Source: an uncultured Novosphingobium sp. (GTDB lineage: Bacteria > Pseudomonadota > Alphaproteobacteria > Sphingomonadales > Sphingomonadaceae). Taken from it: a DNA stretch of 13,316 nt. The translations under genes and the position numbers were made by a program. The first letter of the stretch is position 1; every line of letters starts with the position of its first letter. Positions 5,883-12,847 of the stretch are shown piece by piece. The stretch is from the NCBI GenBank assembly GCA_937860195.1, contig CALMBN010000095.1:1-13316 (forward strand), in the 5' to 3' direction. The notes below the pieces were generated by a model. It was not told where the DNA came from. It worked only from the letters and a program-made list of their open reading frames with translations, and made no database searches.

Positions 5883-7493
5883 TTGGGCCAATTCGATTAC
5901 ATCATCGTCGGCGCGGGGTCTGCCGGGTGTGTGCTGGCCAACCGGCTCAGCGCAAATCCCTCGCTGCGCGTACTGCTGATCGAAGACGGCGGAAGCAATC
6001 AGCATCCGTTCATCAAAATGGCCGGTGGATTCGTCAAGATCATGGGCAATCCAGCCTATTTCCGCAGCTTTCCGGTCACCCAGCAGCCTGGCCGGCGCAA
6101 GGAAATGCATGCCTACGGCCGGGGTTTGGGCGGCAGCTCGGCGATTAACGGCACCTGGTATCTGCCCGGGATGTCTGCCGATTATGACGGCTGGGGCTTG
6201 CCTGGGTGGGGCTGGGAAGAAATGGCCCGCTGTATCGCGCAGACCGAAAGCTACCGCGATCCCGGCGCTCATGCTGCACGGGGCCATGGCGGTGAACAGC
6301 AGATCACCCCATCGACCTATAGCGGCCCGGTGTTTGACGCATTGATCGCAGCGTTCGAGCAAGGCGGGATGCCGCGCGTGGCCGATATCACCGCGCCGGG
6401 GACTACCGGGGTTGGCCGCTCGCAGTATACCGTGGACCGCAAGGGCCAGCGGCAATCGACCTTTGAGGCTTTCGTCAAACCGGTCCGCAACCGGCCCAAT
6501 CTGACCATCCTGACCCACTGCGCGGTCAAGCGGATCACGCTTGATCAGAGTCGCGCCACCGGGGTGATCTGCGAGCGCGATGGGCAGGAGGTGTCCTTTG
6601 CTGCGCGCGAAGTGGTTCTTTGCGCCGGGGTCTATGGTTCGCCTCAGTTGCTGCAATTGTCCGGAATCGGCCCTGGCGCTGCATTGCAAGGCGTTGGTAT
6701 TGAAGTGCAGCGCGACCTCCCCGCAGTCGGCCAGAACTTTGCCGATCACCAGAAAATGGGTGTCTCATTCGATCTTCACAATCATCCCGGCACCAATCGC
6801 GAGTTCGTCGGCTGGCGGCTCACTCGGAACGCCTTGCACTATTTCCTGACCCGCACCGGGCCACTCGCCCGCGTCGGTATGCCGCTAACCGGGTTGATCT
6901 CAAGCGAAGGCCGCTCCGACTGGCCCGACTTCCAGATTGCCGCTGCGCCCTTTGCGATGCGCACAATCAATGAAATGGCCGAACGCCCCGGCAGCCCGCT
7001 GACCGACAAGCCCGGCCTGACCTTTTCCGGCTATCACCTGCGCCCGCGTAGCCGCGGCACCGTATCACTGACCTCGCCCGATTTCCGCACCGCGCCGCTG
7101 GTAGACCCGAAAATGTGGAGCGATCCCTTCGATCAGGGCAAGGCGCTCGAACTGTTCAAGCTGTTCCGCAAACTCGCCGCCATGCCCGCCCTTGCGCCAT
7201 ACATCGGTGCGGAACGGATGCCCGGCGCAGCCGTGCAGGATGAGACCGCACTGATCGACGAAGTTCGCAAACTGACCGAATGTGGCCTCCACGGCACCGG
7301 CACCTGTTCGATGGGCAATGATCCGGCCACATCGGTGACCGATGCCCGCTGCCGGGTCCATGGGGTCGAAGGCCTCCGGGTCGTCGATTGCTCGATCATG
7401 CCCAAGCCAGTTTCCGGCAATACCAATGGCCCGGCCATCGCCACCGCCCAGCGGGCTTCCGAGCTTATTCTCGAAGATCGAAAAACGTGGTGA
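5883..7493 (+). CDS. GMC-family FAD-dependent oxidoreductase, candidate glycoside 3-oxidase
   Basis: This 536-residue flavoprotein has the FAD loop GAGSAG (10-15), a ribose-binding acid in LLIED (Glu34), the first GMC signature GRGLGGSSAINGTW (79-92) and the second GVYGSPQLLQLSGIGP (249-264). Expected catalytic residues are His470 (LHGTGTCSMG) and an Asn in NTNGP (513-517). GMC enzymes oxidise alcohols or sugars; CarA-type members oxidise C3 of the sugar in C-glycosides and so prepare them for the deglycosidase. It has no signal peptide, and no cytochrome or gluconate-dehydrogenase small subunit lies beside it, so oxygen or a soluble acceptor may take the electrons. The start is TTG, chosen because a full AGGAGG lies eight bases upstream (5869-5874) and the flavin fold begins immediately. 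It is divergent from the deglycosidase genes. Its stop overlaps the tRNA-Lys gene. An alcohol dehydrogenase of the choline/PEG type is the main alternative. Confidence 0.88.
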   Translation: MGQFDYIIVGAGSAGCVLANRLSANPSLRVLLIEDGGSNQHPFIKMAGGFVKIMGNPAYFRSFPVTQQPGRRKEMHAYGRGLGGSSAINGTWYLPGMSADYDGWGLPGWGWEEMARCIAQTESYRDPGAHAARGHGGEQQITPSTYSGPVFDALIAAFEQGGMPRVADITAPGTTGVGRSQYTVDRKGQRQSTFEAFVKPVRNRPNLTILTHCAVKRITLDQSRATGVICERDGQEVSFAAREVVLCAGVYGSPQLLQLSGIGPGAALQGVGIEVQRDLPAVGQNFADHQKMGVSFDLHNHPGTNREFVGWRLTRNALHYFLTRTGPLARVGMPLTGLISSEGRSDWPDFQIAAAPFAMRTINEMAERPGSPLTDKPGLTFSGYHLRPRSRGTVSLTSPDFRTAPLVDPKMWSDPFDQGKALELFKLFRKLAAMPALAPYIGAERMPGAAVQDETALIDEVRKLTECGLHGTGTCSMGNDPATSVTDARCRVHGVEGLRVVDCSIMPKPVSGNTNGPAIATAQRASELILEDRKTW

Positions 7494-7563
7494 GCCCTGC
7501 TGGGTTCGAACCAGCGACCTACTGATTAAAAGTCAGTTGCTCTACCGACTGAGCTAAGGGCCC
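7488..7563 (-). tRNA. tRNA-Lys (anticodon UUU)
   Basis: The minus strand folds into a complete cloverleaf. The 7-base acceptor stem is GGGCCCT with AGGGCTC (one G-T pair), and the D stem is GCTC/GAGC. The anticodon stem ACTGA/TCAGT carries loop CTTTTAA, with the anticodon TTT at 7528-7530. The T stem is GCTGG/CCAGC with loop TTCGAAC. Discriminator A and a genomically encoded CCA (7488-7490) complete the 76 bases. It lies 14 bases downstream of folK on the same strand and may be processed from a shared transcript. A T5 run follows the CCA. The last six bases lie opposite the end of the GMC gene. Confidence 0.97.
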
Positions 7564-7577
7564 GCACCACGGAATGG

Positions 7578-8072
7578 TCACCTAGGGATGGGGCGGGGCC
7601 GGGTCAAGCGGGTGTGAAGCTGGCGAAGCGAAAGTCCGCTCAGCGGGTCGCGCCACGCGGGCGCAATCGCCAGTGCGGGACGCAGAACGAACGCACGGTT
7701 GCGGAACTCGGTATGCGGGATCGTCAGTCCCGGCGATGACCACGGCCCGCCGCTCCACAGCACAATATCAAGATCGAGCACCCGGCTGCCCCAGCGCTGC
7801 CCGCCGGGGCGGCGACCGAATTGGCGCTCGATGACCTTGAGCAGTTCGAGCAACTTCTCGGGCACGAGCTTGCATTCGATCAGCGCGGCACCATTGGCAT
7901 AGCGCCGCATCGAAGGCCCGATTGGGGCTGAGTGCAGCACTGGCGAAGTCGCGCGGACCTTCAATCCCTCACGCTTCATGGTCTTCAGCGCGGCCCGCAA
8001 GACCTGCGCGGGCGCGCGGTGGCGATGGTGGCGCCGATTGGACCCCAGCGCGATCAGATAGCGTTGTTTCAC
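7578..8072 (-). CDS. folK: 2-amino-4-hydroxy-6-hydroxymethyldihydropteridine pyrophosphokinase
   Basis: This 164-residue cytoplasmic enzyme transfers pyrophosphate from ATP to hydroxymethyldihydropterin, the step before dihydropteroate synthase in folate synthesis. The N-terminal strand YLIALGSN and the family signature RWGSRVLDLDIVLW (Arg followed by the metal-binding DLD) are clear. The IPHTEFRNRAFVLRPALAIAP stretch matches the usual IPHP..RAFVL..L..IAP segment. Length is normal. The start is GTG at 8072, three bases after the amidase stop codon, which implies coupled translation. The tRNA-Lys gene follows 14 bases downstream. Residues around 13-20 (RRHHRHRA) replace the usual sequence after GSN with an Arg/His-rich run; this looks lineage-typical rather than damaging. 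Confidence 0.93.
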   Translation of the reverse strand: MKQRYLIALGSNRRHHRHRAPAQVLRAALKTMKREGLKVRATSPVLHSAPIGPSMRRYANGAALIECKLVPEKLLELLKVIERQFGRRPGGQRWGSRVLDLDIVLWSGGPWSSPGLTIPHTEFRNRAFVLRPALAIAPAWRDPLSGLSLRQLHTRLTRPRPIPR

Positions 8073-8075
8073 GGC

Positions 8076-8927
8076 CTAGATGTCCTGCGCGATCCGGCCA
8101 TAGAGCTGCGGACGGCGATCGCGGAAAAAACCCATTCCGGCCCGGTGCCGCGCTGCGCGATCCAGATCGAGTTCGGCAACCAGCACGCCGCTTTCCTTGT
8201 CACCGTATTCCGCGACCAGATCGCCCCATTCGTCGGCAATGAACGAGTGGCCGTAAAAGCGTTGTCCGTCCTCGGTTCCGGTTCGGTTCGCGGCCACCAC
8301 TGGCACGCAGTTTGACACCGCATGGCCCTGCATCGCCCTCCGCCACATCCGGCTGGTGTCAAGCTCGGCATCGTATGGTTCGGTGCCGATCGCGGTGGGA
8401 TAGAGCAGCAGCTCTGCTCCCAGCAGTGCCATCACGCGTGCGCATTCGGGGTACCACTGGTCCCAGCAGATCCCCACGCCGATCTTGTGGCCGAACAGAT
8501 CCCAGACCTTGAAGCCATCGTTGCCGGGGCGGAAATAGTACTTTTCCTCATAGCCCGGCCCATCGGGGATGTGGCTCTTGCGGTAAGTGCCCTGAATAGC
8601 GCCATCGGGGCCGATCATCGCCATGGTATTGTAATAGTGCTGCCCGTCGCGCTCAAAAAAACTGGTCGGGATCGCAACCTTGTGCCTCGCGGCGAGCGTC
8701 TGCATCGCCCGGACCGAAGGATGTTCTGCCGTGGGCCGGGCCAGCGCGAACAGCGCTTCATCCTCTACCTTGCAGAAATAGGGGCCGGAAAACAGCTCAG
8801 GCGGCAGGATCAGCTGCGCACCGCTCGCGGCGGCTTCCTCTACCAGCTTTGAGACCGCAGCGATATTCTGCGCCTCAATTGGCGAACCAAGCGGGAGCTG
8901 GAGGGCGGCGACGGTGAGACTGCTCAT
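8076..8927 (-). CDS. aguB: N-carbamoylputrescine amidase-like nitrilase-superfamily enzyme
   Basis: This 283-residue cytoplasmic carbon-nitrogen hydrolase has the complete Glu-Lys-Cys triad: Glu44 (PPELFSGPYF), Lys117 (YRKSHIPDGPGY) and Cys154 (GICWDQWYPE). These segments match bacterial N-carbamoylputrescine amidases, which convert N-carbamoylputrescine to putrescine, ammonia and carbon dioxide in the arginine-agmatine route. No agmatine deiminase gene (aguA), the usual partner, is in the window, so the symbol rests on protein similarity. The ATG at 8927 has only a weak AGGG ribosome site. It is 48 bases downstream of the methyltransferase-like gene and three bases upstream of folK, so the minus-strand genes may form one transcript. 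A related omega-amidase or beta-ureidopropionase activity is a less likely alternative. Confidence 0.88.
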   Translation of the reverse strand: MSSLTVAALQLPLGSPIEAQNIAAVSKLVEEAAASGAQLILPPELFSGPYFCKVEDEALFALARPTAEHPSVRAMQTLAARHKVAIPTSFFERDGQHYYNTMAMIGPDGAIQGTYRKSHIPDGPGYEEKYYFRPGNDGFKVWDLFGHKIGVGICWDQWYPECARVMALLGAELLLYPTAIGTEPYDAELDTSRMWRRAMQGHAVSNCVPVVAANRTGTEDGQRFYGHSFIADEWGDLVAEYGDKESGVLVAELDLDRAARHRAGMGFFRDRRPQLYGRIAQDI

Positions 8928-8949
8928 GCCGCCGCCCTATCATCACATG

Positions 8950-8999
8950 CGCTTGCGGAAAAGCAGCGCCGACAATCAAGCCCGCTTGCGGAAAAGCAG
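8950..8999 (-). repeat. 33-base tandem duplication with two 17-base copies
   Basis: The word CGCTTGCGGAAAAGCAG occurs at 8950-8966 and 8983-8999, a period of 33 bases. On the minus strand both copies read in frame as LLFRKR. The first ends the methyltransferase-like protein (RKRA-stop); the second, after the stop, continues in the same frame as LLFRKRM-stop. This looks like a duplication that inserted a premature stop and left the old C-terminus as 3' untranslated sequence. Confidence 0.75.
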
Positions 9000-9827
9000 G
9001 GTCATCCGGTCGGACTCGCCAATCGCATTGAGCCGCGGCTTGTCCTCGTCCTTCGCATCGCGCAGTGCGGGCGGCAGGGTCCAGACCCCGTTCGGCCAAT
9101 TGGCCGGATCCTTCGGGTTGGCATTCGCCTTGCTGCTGCCGACATATTCGAAGCCGTTGAGCTCCATGAATGCAATCACGTCCTTCTCACGCAGATAGCC
9201 CTTGTTGCCGTCAGTGTAGCTGTAGGGCGCATTGGGCCGGGCGCGGTGCTGCTCGATCCCGATCATCCCGCCGGGCTTCAGGAGATCGCGCATCGTCTTG
9301 ATTTCGCGGTCGGCGATGTTCCAGCGCAGCAGGTTGTGCATCATCCGCATCACCAGAATGCGGTCAAACGTGCCCTTCTCGGCTGCGGGCACGGCATCGA
9401 GGGTATAGGCCGCAAACCGATCCGCCGGGAGGCCCGACCAGCCTGCAATATCAGCCGGATACTTGGCCGCGCCATCGCGGATACCCTTTTGCTGGGTTTC
9501 GTTGAACGGGCCTGAGCCGGGATCAAAATAGAGCCCGACCAGTTTGCCCTTGGGGCCGAGATAAAGGCCGAGCAGGCGCGAATACCACTCCCCGCCGGGG
9601 GCATATTCACCGACTTTCATATCCGGGGCGATCTGGAAGAAAGCCAGAGTCTCAGCGGGGCGGCGATAGACATCGCGGGCGCGGTCCTTGTCACGCAGCG
9701 GGTTGGCGACTGCGGCAGCAAGCTCCGCGTTGATCTTGCTGGAGGCCTGTTTCGACGCGGCGGGTACGGCGATCAGCGCCGGGGCGGCTACGGCGAGGGC
9801 AAGAATTGGCAACAGGATGCGGCGCAT
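8976..9827 (-). CDS. Exported class I methyltransferase-like protein (COG4798 type)
   Basis: This 283-residue protein begins with a clear Sec signal peptide: MRR, a hydrophobic core to about residue 20, and a probable cleavage after VPA (21-23). The mature part resembles predicted SAM-dependent methyltransferases of the COG4798 kind. It has VGEYAPGGEWYSRLL as motif I (72-86), an aspartate-containing strand GLYFDPG near 98-104, FDRILVMRMMHNL (154-166) and a LLKPGGMIGIEQH strand (182-194). The ATG at 9827 is used because GGAGAG precedes it and the signal peptide then starts cleanly; upstream in-frame starts add an unlikely leader. The catalytic methyl donor would not normally be in the periplasm, so the real role is uncertain. 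Its 3' end shows a 33-base tandem duplication. It is divergent from msrA, with 103 bases between the two start codons and no clear promoter seen there. Confidence 0.82.
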   Translation of the reverse strand: MRRILLPILALAVAAPALIAVPAASKQASSKINAELAAAVANPLRDKDRARDVYRRPAETLAFFQIAPDMKVGEYAPGGEWYSRLLGLYLGPKGKLVGLYFDPGSGPFNETQQKGIRDGAAKYPADIAGWSGLPADRFAAYTLDAVPAAEKGTFDRILVMRMMHNLLRWNIADREIKTMRDLLKPGGMIGIEQHRARPNAPYSYTDGNKGYLREKDVIAFMELNGFEYVGSSKANANPKDPANWPNGVWTLPPALRDAKDEDKPRLNAIGESDRMTLLFRKRA

Positions 9828-9930
9828 GAAGGACTCTCCGGGTTTATGTTTGGCGCAACCTAGTCGCTGCGCAACCGATGACAAGGCGGGGCCGAATGCC
9901 TATCTGTGCCCTGAAACAAAAGGATCAAGC

Positions 9931-10458
9931 ATGGCACAGGCAATTTTCGCAGGCGGGTGTTTCTGGTGCACGGAGGCAGTATTCCGCTCAATTGCCGGGG
10001 TCAGCGCGGTTGAGAGCGGCTATATCGGTGGGTCGATTGCAAACCCGACATACAAGGCGGTCTGTTCGGGCGGCACCGGCCATGCCGAAGCGATCCGGAT
10101 TGTATTCGACGAAAGTGTCCTGTCGTTCGACGATCTGCTCGATATTCATATGGAAACCCATGATCCCAGCCAGCTCAACCGGCAGGGGAACGATGTCGGC
10201 ACGCAATACCGCTCGGCCCTGTTTCCGCTGGATGAGGTGCAGCGCGCGGCTTGCGAAGCTGGAATTGCGCGCTGGAACACGGGCCACGGCGACGGCGCGG
10301 TGACCACAATCGAAGGCCCGGCCGTGTGGTATCCGGCTGAAGACTATCACCAGGAATACTGGAATGGCGAAGGCCAGCGGAATCCCTATTGCCTCGCCGT
10401 AATCCCACCCAAGCTGGCAAAGCTGCAGAAGCGGTTTGCCGAGAGGTTGAAGGGTTAG
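9931..10458 (+). CDS. msrA: Peptide-methionine (S)-S-oxide reductase
   Basis: This 175-residue enzyme reduces the S epimer of methionine sulfoxide in proteins and free methionine, using thioredoxin. The catalytic motif GCFWCTEAVF has the nucleophile Cys10. The family blocks GYIGG, YKAVCSGGTGHAEAI, THDPSQLNRQGNDVGTQYRSA and WYPAEDYHQEYW follow in order, and a C-terminal NPYC at about 152-155 supplies a possible resolving cysteine. The ATG at 9931 follows AGGA by seven bases and fits the family start. A much longer in-frame extension from 9688 would run through the neighbouring gene's signal peptide region and is rejected. There is no signal peptide, so it is cytoplasmic. It converges with the acyltransferase gene and overlaps it by four bases at the stops. 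Confidence 0.96.
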   Translation: MAQAIFAGGCFWCTEAVFRSIAGVSAVESGYIGGSIANPTYKAVCSGGTGHAEAIRIVFDESVLSFDDLLDIHMETHDPSQLNRQGNDVGTQYRSALFPLDEVQRAACEAGIARWNTGHGDGAVTTIEGPAVWYPAEDYHQEYWNGEGQRNPYCLAVIPPKLAKLQKRFAERLKG

Positions 10459-11492
10459 GCGAGTGCCGGACTGGCGCGCTCGGCCCAGCTGCGGATCGCG
10501 GCCTGGGCCGGACGTTCCAGCCGCAGGTAAGCGATGTTTGCCAGCAACAGGATCAGCAGCCAGGCCGCGCCGGTAATCGCCAGCCAGCCAGCGGTGCTGC
10601 TCGCCCCCGCCTGCATGCCAAGATTGCCGAGCAAGGTATAGACCGGGACGTGAAGTAAATAGACAGCATAACTGCGGCCCCCCAGCCAGACCATCGCGGA
10701 GGCGGCCAGCCAAGCCTGCCGCAACGACAGCACAATCAACGCCGGCCAGGCCAGCAGTGTTGTCGCGATCAACCATGCCCCGTCCGGCGGCAAGAACGCT
10801 GGGATCAGGGCAACCGGGACCAACAGCCAAACGGGAGTCCGGCGCAAAATATCGAGGTTGCGGAGGACCAGAACCCCGACAAAAAAGCCCATCAATCCTC
10901 GCCCCAGGAGCGCACCCCACACGCCATTGGCTGCAACTGCAATTGCGCCATAAAGGATCGCTGCCACGGCTACCGCCTTGAACAGTGCTGGGCGGGCTAA
11001 TGCGGCTGCAAGGAACACGGCGTACGCGAATATCTCAACCGACAGCGACCAGGCCGGTCCGTTGAGCACCTCGGTCGGGTTTTGGATCGCGGCTTGCAGC
11101 ATCAGTGCCGCTAGCGTGACATTGCCCGGCGTGGTATCCGGATCGGTCCGCAACAGCAGCACGGTGAAGGCCAGAACAGCGAGGTGCAATGGCCACAATC
11201 GCGCGATCCGGGCGAGCACAAATTGTCCGGCAGTGGTCCCGCGCCGCAGCTGCCAGCCATCAAGATAGGTCTGCGCAAACACCACGCCTGACAGCACGAA
11301 AAACAGATCAACAAAGGCCCAACCGTAGACTTGGAACCAGCCGATCACTGGCACGCCTTCAAACGGGTTGGGCACGTCACCATACAGCAAGCGAGCGTGG
11401 AACAGCAGCGCGACCACGCACGCTGCAAGCCCGCGAAGCCCGTCCAATTGGGCGATCCGCTGTGGTGAGTTTATTGCAACGCGGTCAGTCAT
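10455..11492 (-). CDS. Acyltransferase family 3 membrane protein (OafA/YrhL-like)
   Basis: This 345-residue integral inner-membrane protein has about ten hydrophobic segments. It opens with the family signature RIAQLDGLRGLAACVVALLF followed by His32, the conserved histidine of acyltransferase-3 proteins. It continues with VDLFFVLSGVVFAQ (61-74) and RIARLWPLHL (95-104), both standard blocks. Such proteins move acetyl or other acyl groups across the membrane onto sugars of lipopolysaccharide, exopolysaccharide, peptidoglycan or glycosylated small molecules. The acceptor cannot be told here, because no polysaccharide genes adjoin it. It lies 36 bases downstream of rsmB on the same strand. Its stop overlaps the msrA stop by four bases. 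The fold is certain; the substrate is unknown. Confidence 0.9.
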   Translation of the reverse strand: MTDRVAINSPQRIAQLDGLRGLAACVVALLFHARLLYGDVPNPFEGVPVIGWFQVYGWAFVDLFFVLSGVVFAQTYLDGWQLRRGTTAGQFVLARIARLWPLHLAVLAFTVLLLRTDPDTTPGNVTLAALMLQAAIQNPTEVLNGPAWSLSVEIFAYAVFLAAALARPALFKAVAVAAILYGAIAVAANGVWGALLGRGLMGFFVGVLVLRNLDILRRTPVWLLVPVALIPAFLPPDGAWLIATTLLAWPALIVLSLRQAWLAASAMVWLGGRSYAVYLLHVPVYTLLGNLGMQAGASSTAGWLAITGAAWLLILLLANIAYLRLERPAQAAIRSWAERASPALA

Positions 11493-11528
11493 CGATCACG
11501 AGTTTACGGGCTTGCCCGAAAAATTCGG

Positions 11529-12761
11529 TTAATCGTGCCGCCACCTCGCCACGAAGAAACCGTCCAAGCCGCCTGCGTCAGCCAGCATGCCGGGATCGGT
11601 CCGAAGCCAGCCATCGGCAGAGGGTGAAAGACCAGCGGGAAGTTCCTCCGCGCGGATTGGATCAGGTGTAAGCGGCACCTGCGCGGCTTGGCGCTCACCC
11701 TCTTCGGGCTCAAGCGAACAGACCGCATAGACCAGCTGGCCGCCCGGTTTCACCCAACCAACGGCCCGATCGAGCAGCGCCGCCTGCAATTCCGCCAGCT
11801 CTGCAATCTGGCGCGGGCCGATCCGGTGGAGCACGTCGGGATGCCGGCGGCAGGTCCCAGTTGCGGTGCAGGGCGCGTCGAGCAGCACGGCATCGAACGG
11901 CTCAGCGGGCTGCCAGATCATGGCATCGGCCTGTACCAGTTCGGCCACCGTGCCGGTCCGATCAAGATTGGCCTGCATCCGTTCGAGCCGCCTGGCGCTG
12001 CTGTCTATTGCCGTGACCTGCCAACCGGCGCTCGCGAGGTGCATGGTCTTGCCGCCAGGCGCAGCGCAGAGATCAAGCACCCGCCTGCCTGCTCCCGCCC
12101 CCAGCAGCCGCGCGGGCAGGCTGGCGGCGAGGTCCTGGACCCACCAGGCGCCCTCGTTGAAACCCTCAAGGTTCTCTACTGCCGTCCCGCGCGGCAAGCG
12201 GATGTGTCCAGTCATGAGCGAGATGCCGCCCAGTCGCTCGGCCCACGATGCCGACCCAGCAGGATCGCGCAGGGTCAGGTCAAGCGGCGGCGGCACTGGC
12301 AGACCAACAGCAATCGCAGCGGCCCGATCACCCCACCGGCCAACTGCGGCATCCGGCAGGGTCGGTGCCGGCGGCAGCTTCACATCCTGCCGTACCAGTG
12401 CCGAAAACACTCCGTGGGCCAGCCGCCGCGGCCCGCCGCTGAGCAGTTCCAGCCCGGTCGCGATCACCGCGTGCGGAGGCGTTTCAAGCCGCAGCCAGCC
12501 CGCCAGCATCAGTCGCAGCGCCATCCGGGGCTTGGCATCATCGGGAAGCGCCTGCTTGGTCGCGCTGTCGATCAAAGCGTCCAGATCGACCAGCCAGCGC
12601 AGCGCCTCACCCGCCAAAGCCCGTGCCAGTGCCCGGTCAGGCCCGCTGACAATACCCTGCAACGCATTGTTGGCGGCCTGATCTAGCGTTTCGCCGCGCC
12701 GCAGCACTGCATCGAGAAGTTTGAGCGCACCCTTGCGCGCGGGAAAGCCGGGGATGTCCAT
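11529..12761 (-). CDS. rsmB: RsmB/NOP-family rRNA cytosine-C5 methyltransferase
   Basis: This 410-residue SAM-dependent enzyme has an N-terminal NusB-like helical domain (about 5-125) that binds RNA, and a C-terminal Rossmann methyltransferase domain. The SAM motif is VLDLCAAPGGKTMHLAS (228-244), and the two family cysteines are present: Cys298 in DAPCTATGTCRRHPD and Cys348 in YAVCSLEPEEGE. The NusB domain distinguishes RsmB, which makes 5-methylcytosine at position 967 (E. coli numbering) of 16S rRNA, from other NOP-family enzymes. Length is close to the E. coli enzyme. The start ATG at 12761 has only a weak ribosome site. In many proteobacteria rsmB adjoins fmt and def; here it does not. 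It is divergent from the MAPEG gene, with 86 bases between start codons. Confidence 0.92.
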   Translation of the reverse strand: MDIPGFPARKGALKLLDAVLRRGETLDQAANNALQGIVSGPDRALARALAGEALRWLVDLDALIDSATKQALPDDAKPRMALRLMLAGWLRLETPPHAVIATGLELLSGGPRRLAHGVFSALVRQDVKLPPAPTLPDAAVGRWGDRAAAIAVGLPVPPPLDLTLRDPAGSASWAERLGGISLMTGHIRLPRGTAVENLEGFNEGAWWVQDLAASLPARLLGAGAGRRVLDLCAAPGGKTMHLASAGWQVTAIDSSARRLERMQANLDRTGTVAELVQADAMIWQPAEPFDAVLLDAPCTATGTCRRHPDVLHRIGPRQIAELAELQAALLDRAVGWVKPGGQLVYAVCSLEPEEGERQAAQVPLTPDPIRAEELPAGLSPSADGWLRTDPGMLADAGGLDGFFVARWRHD

Positions 12762-12847
12762 CGGGCGGCCCTAGGGGAGAAATGCTTGCCCGAACAGGCG
12801 GGGCGGCATAACCTTGTGGCACAATCACGAGATTTGGGAGGGGAACC

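Noticed and set aside
5814..6749. 311-codon open frame on the minus strand
   Set aside because: It is antisense to the N-terminal half of the GMC gene, which carries the conserved flavin and GMC signatures. It would also cover the divergent promoter region.
8950..8999. 17-base repeat as a REP/BIME-type intergenic repeat
   Set aside because: Only two copies exist, in direct orientation and in frame with the gene end, so a local tandem duplication explains them better.
9688..9930. N-terminal extension of msrA by 81 codons
   Set aside because: It overlaps the signal-peptide end of the divergent gene and adds non-family sequence. The ATG at 9931 has a ribosome site and fits the usual MsrA start.
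9988..10920. 310-codon open frame on the minus strand across msrA and the acyltransferase gene
   Set aside because: It is a shadow of two well-supported genes with no motif of its own.
11507..11533. CGGGC-TT-GCCCG hairpin and CCGAA-AAA-TTCGG dyad between rsmB and the acyltransferase gene
   Set aside because: The stem has a two-base loop and the A-run is on the wrong side for a minus-strand terminator. The gap is only 36 bases within a likely operon.
12786..12825. Promoter for the MAPEG gene (TTGCCC with CATAAC or CACAAT)
   Set aside because: Spacing is 15 bases for the first pair, and no acceptable -35 exists for the second, so the match is too weak to annotate.
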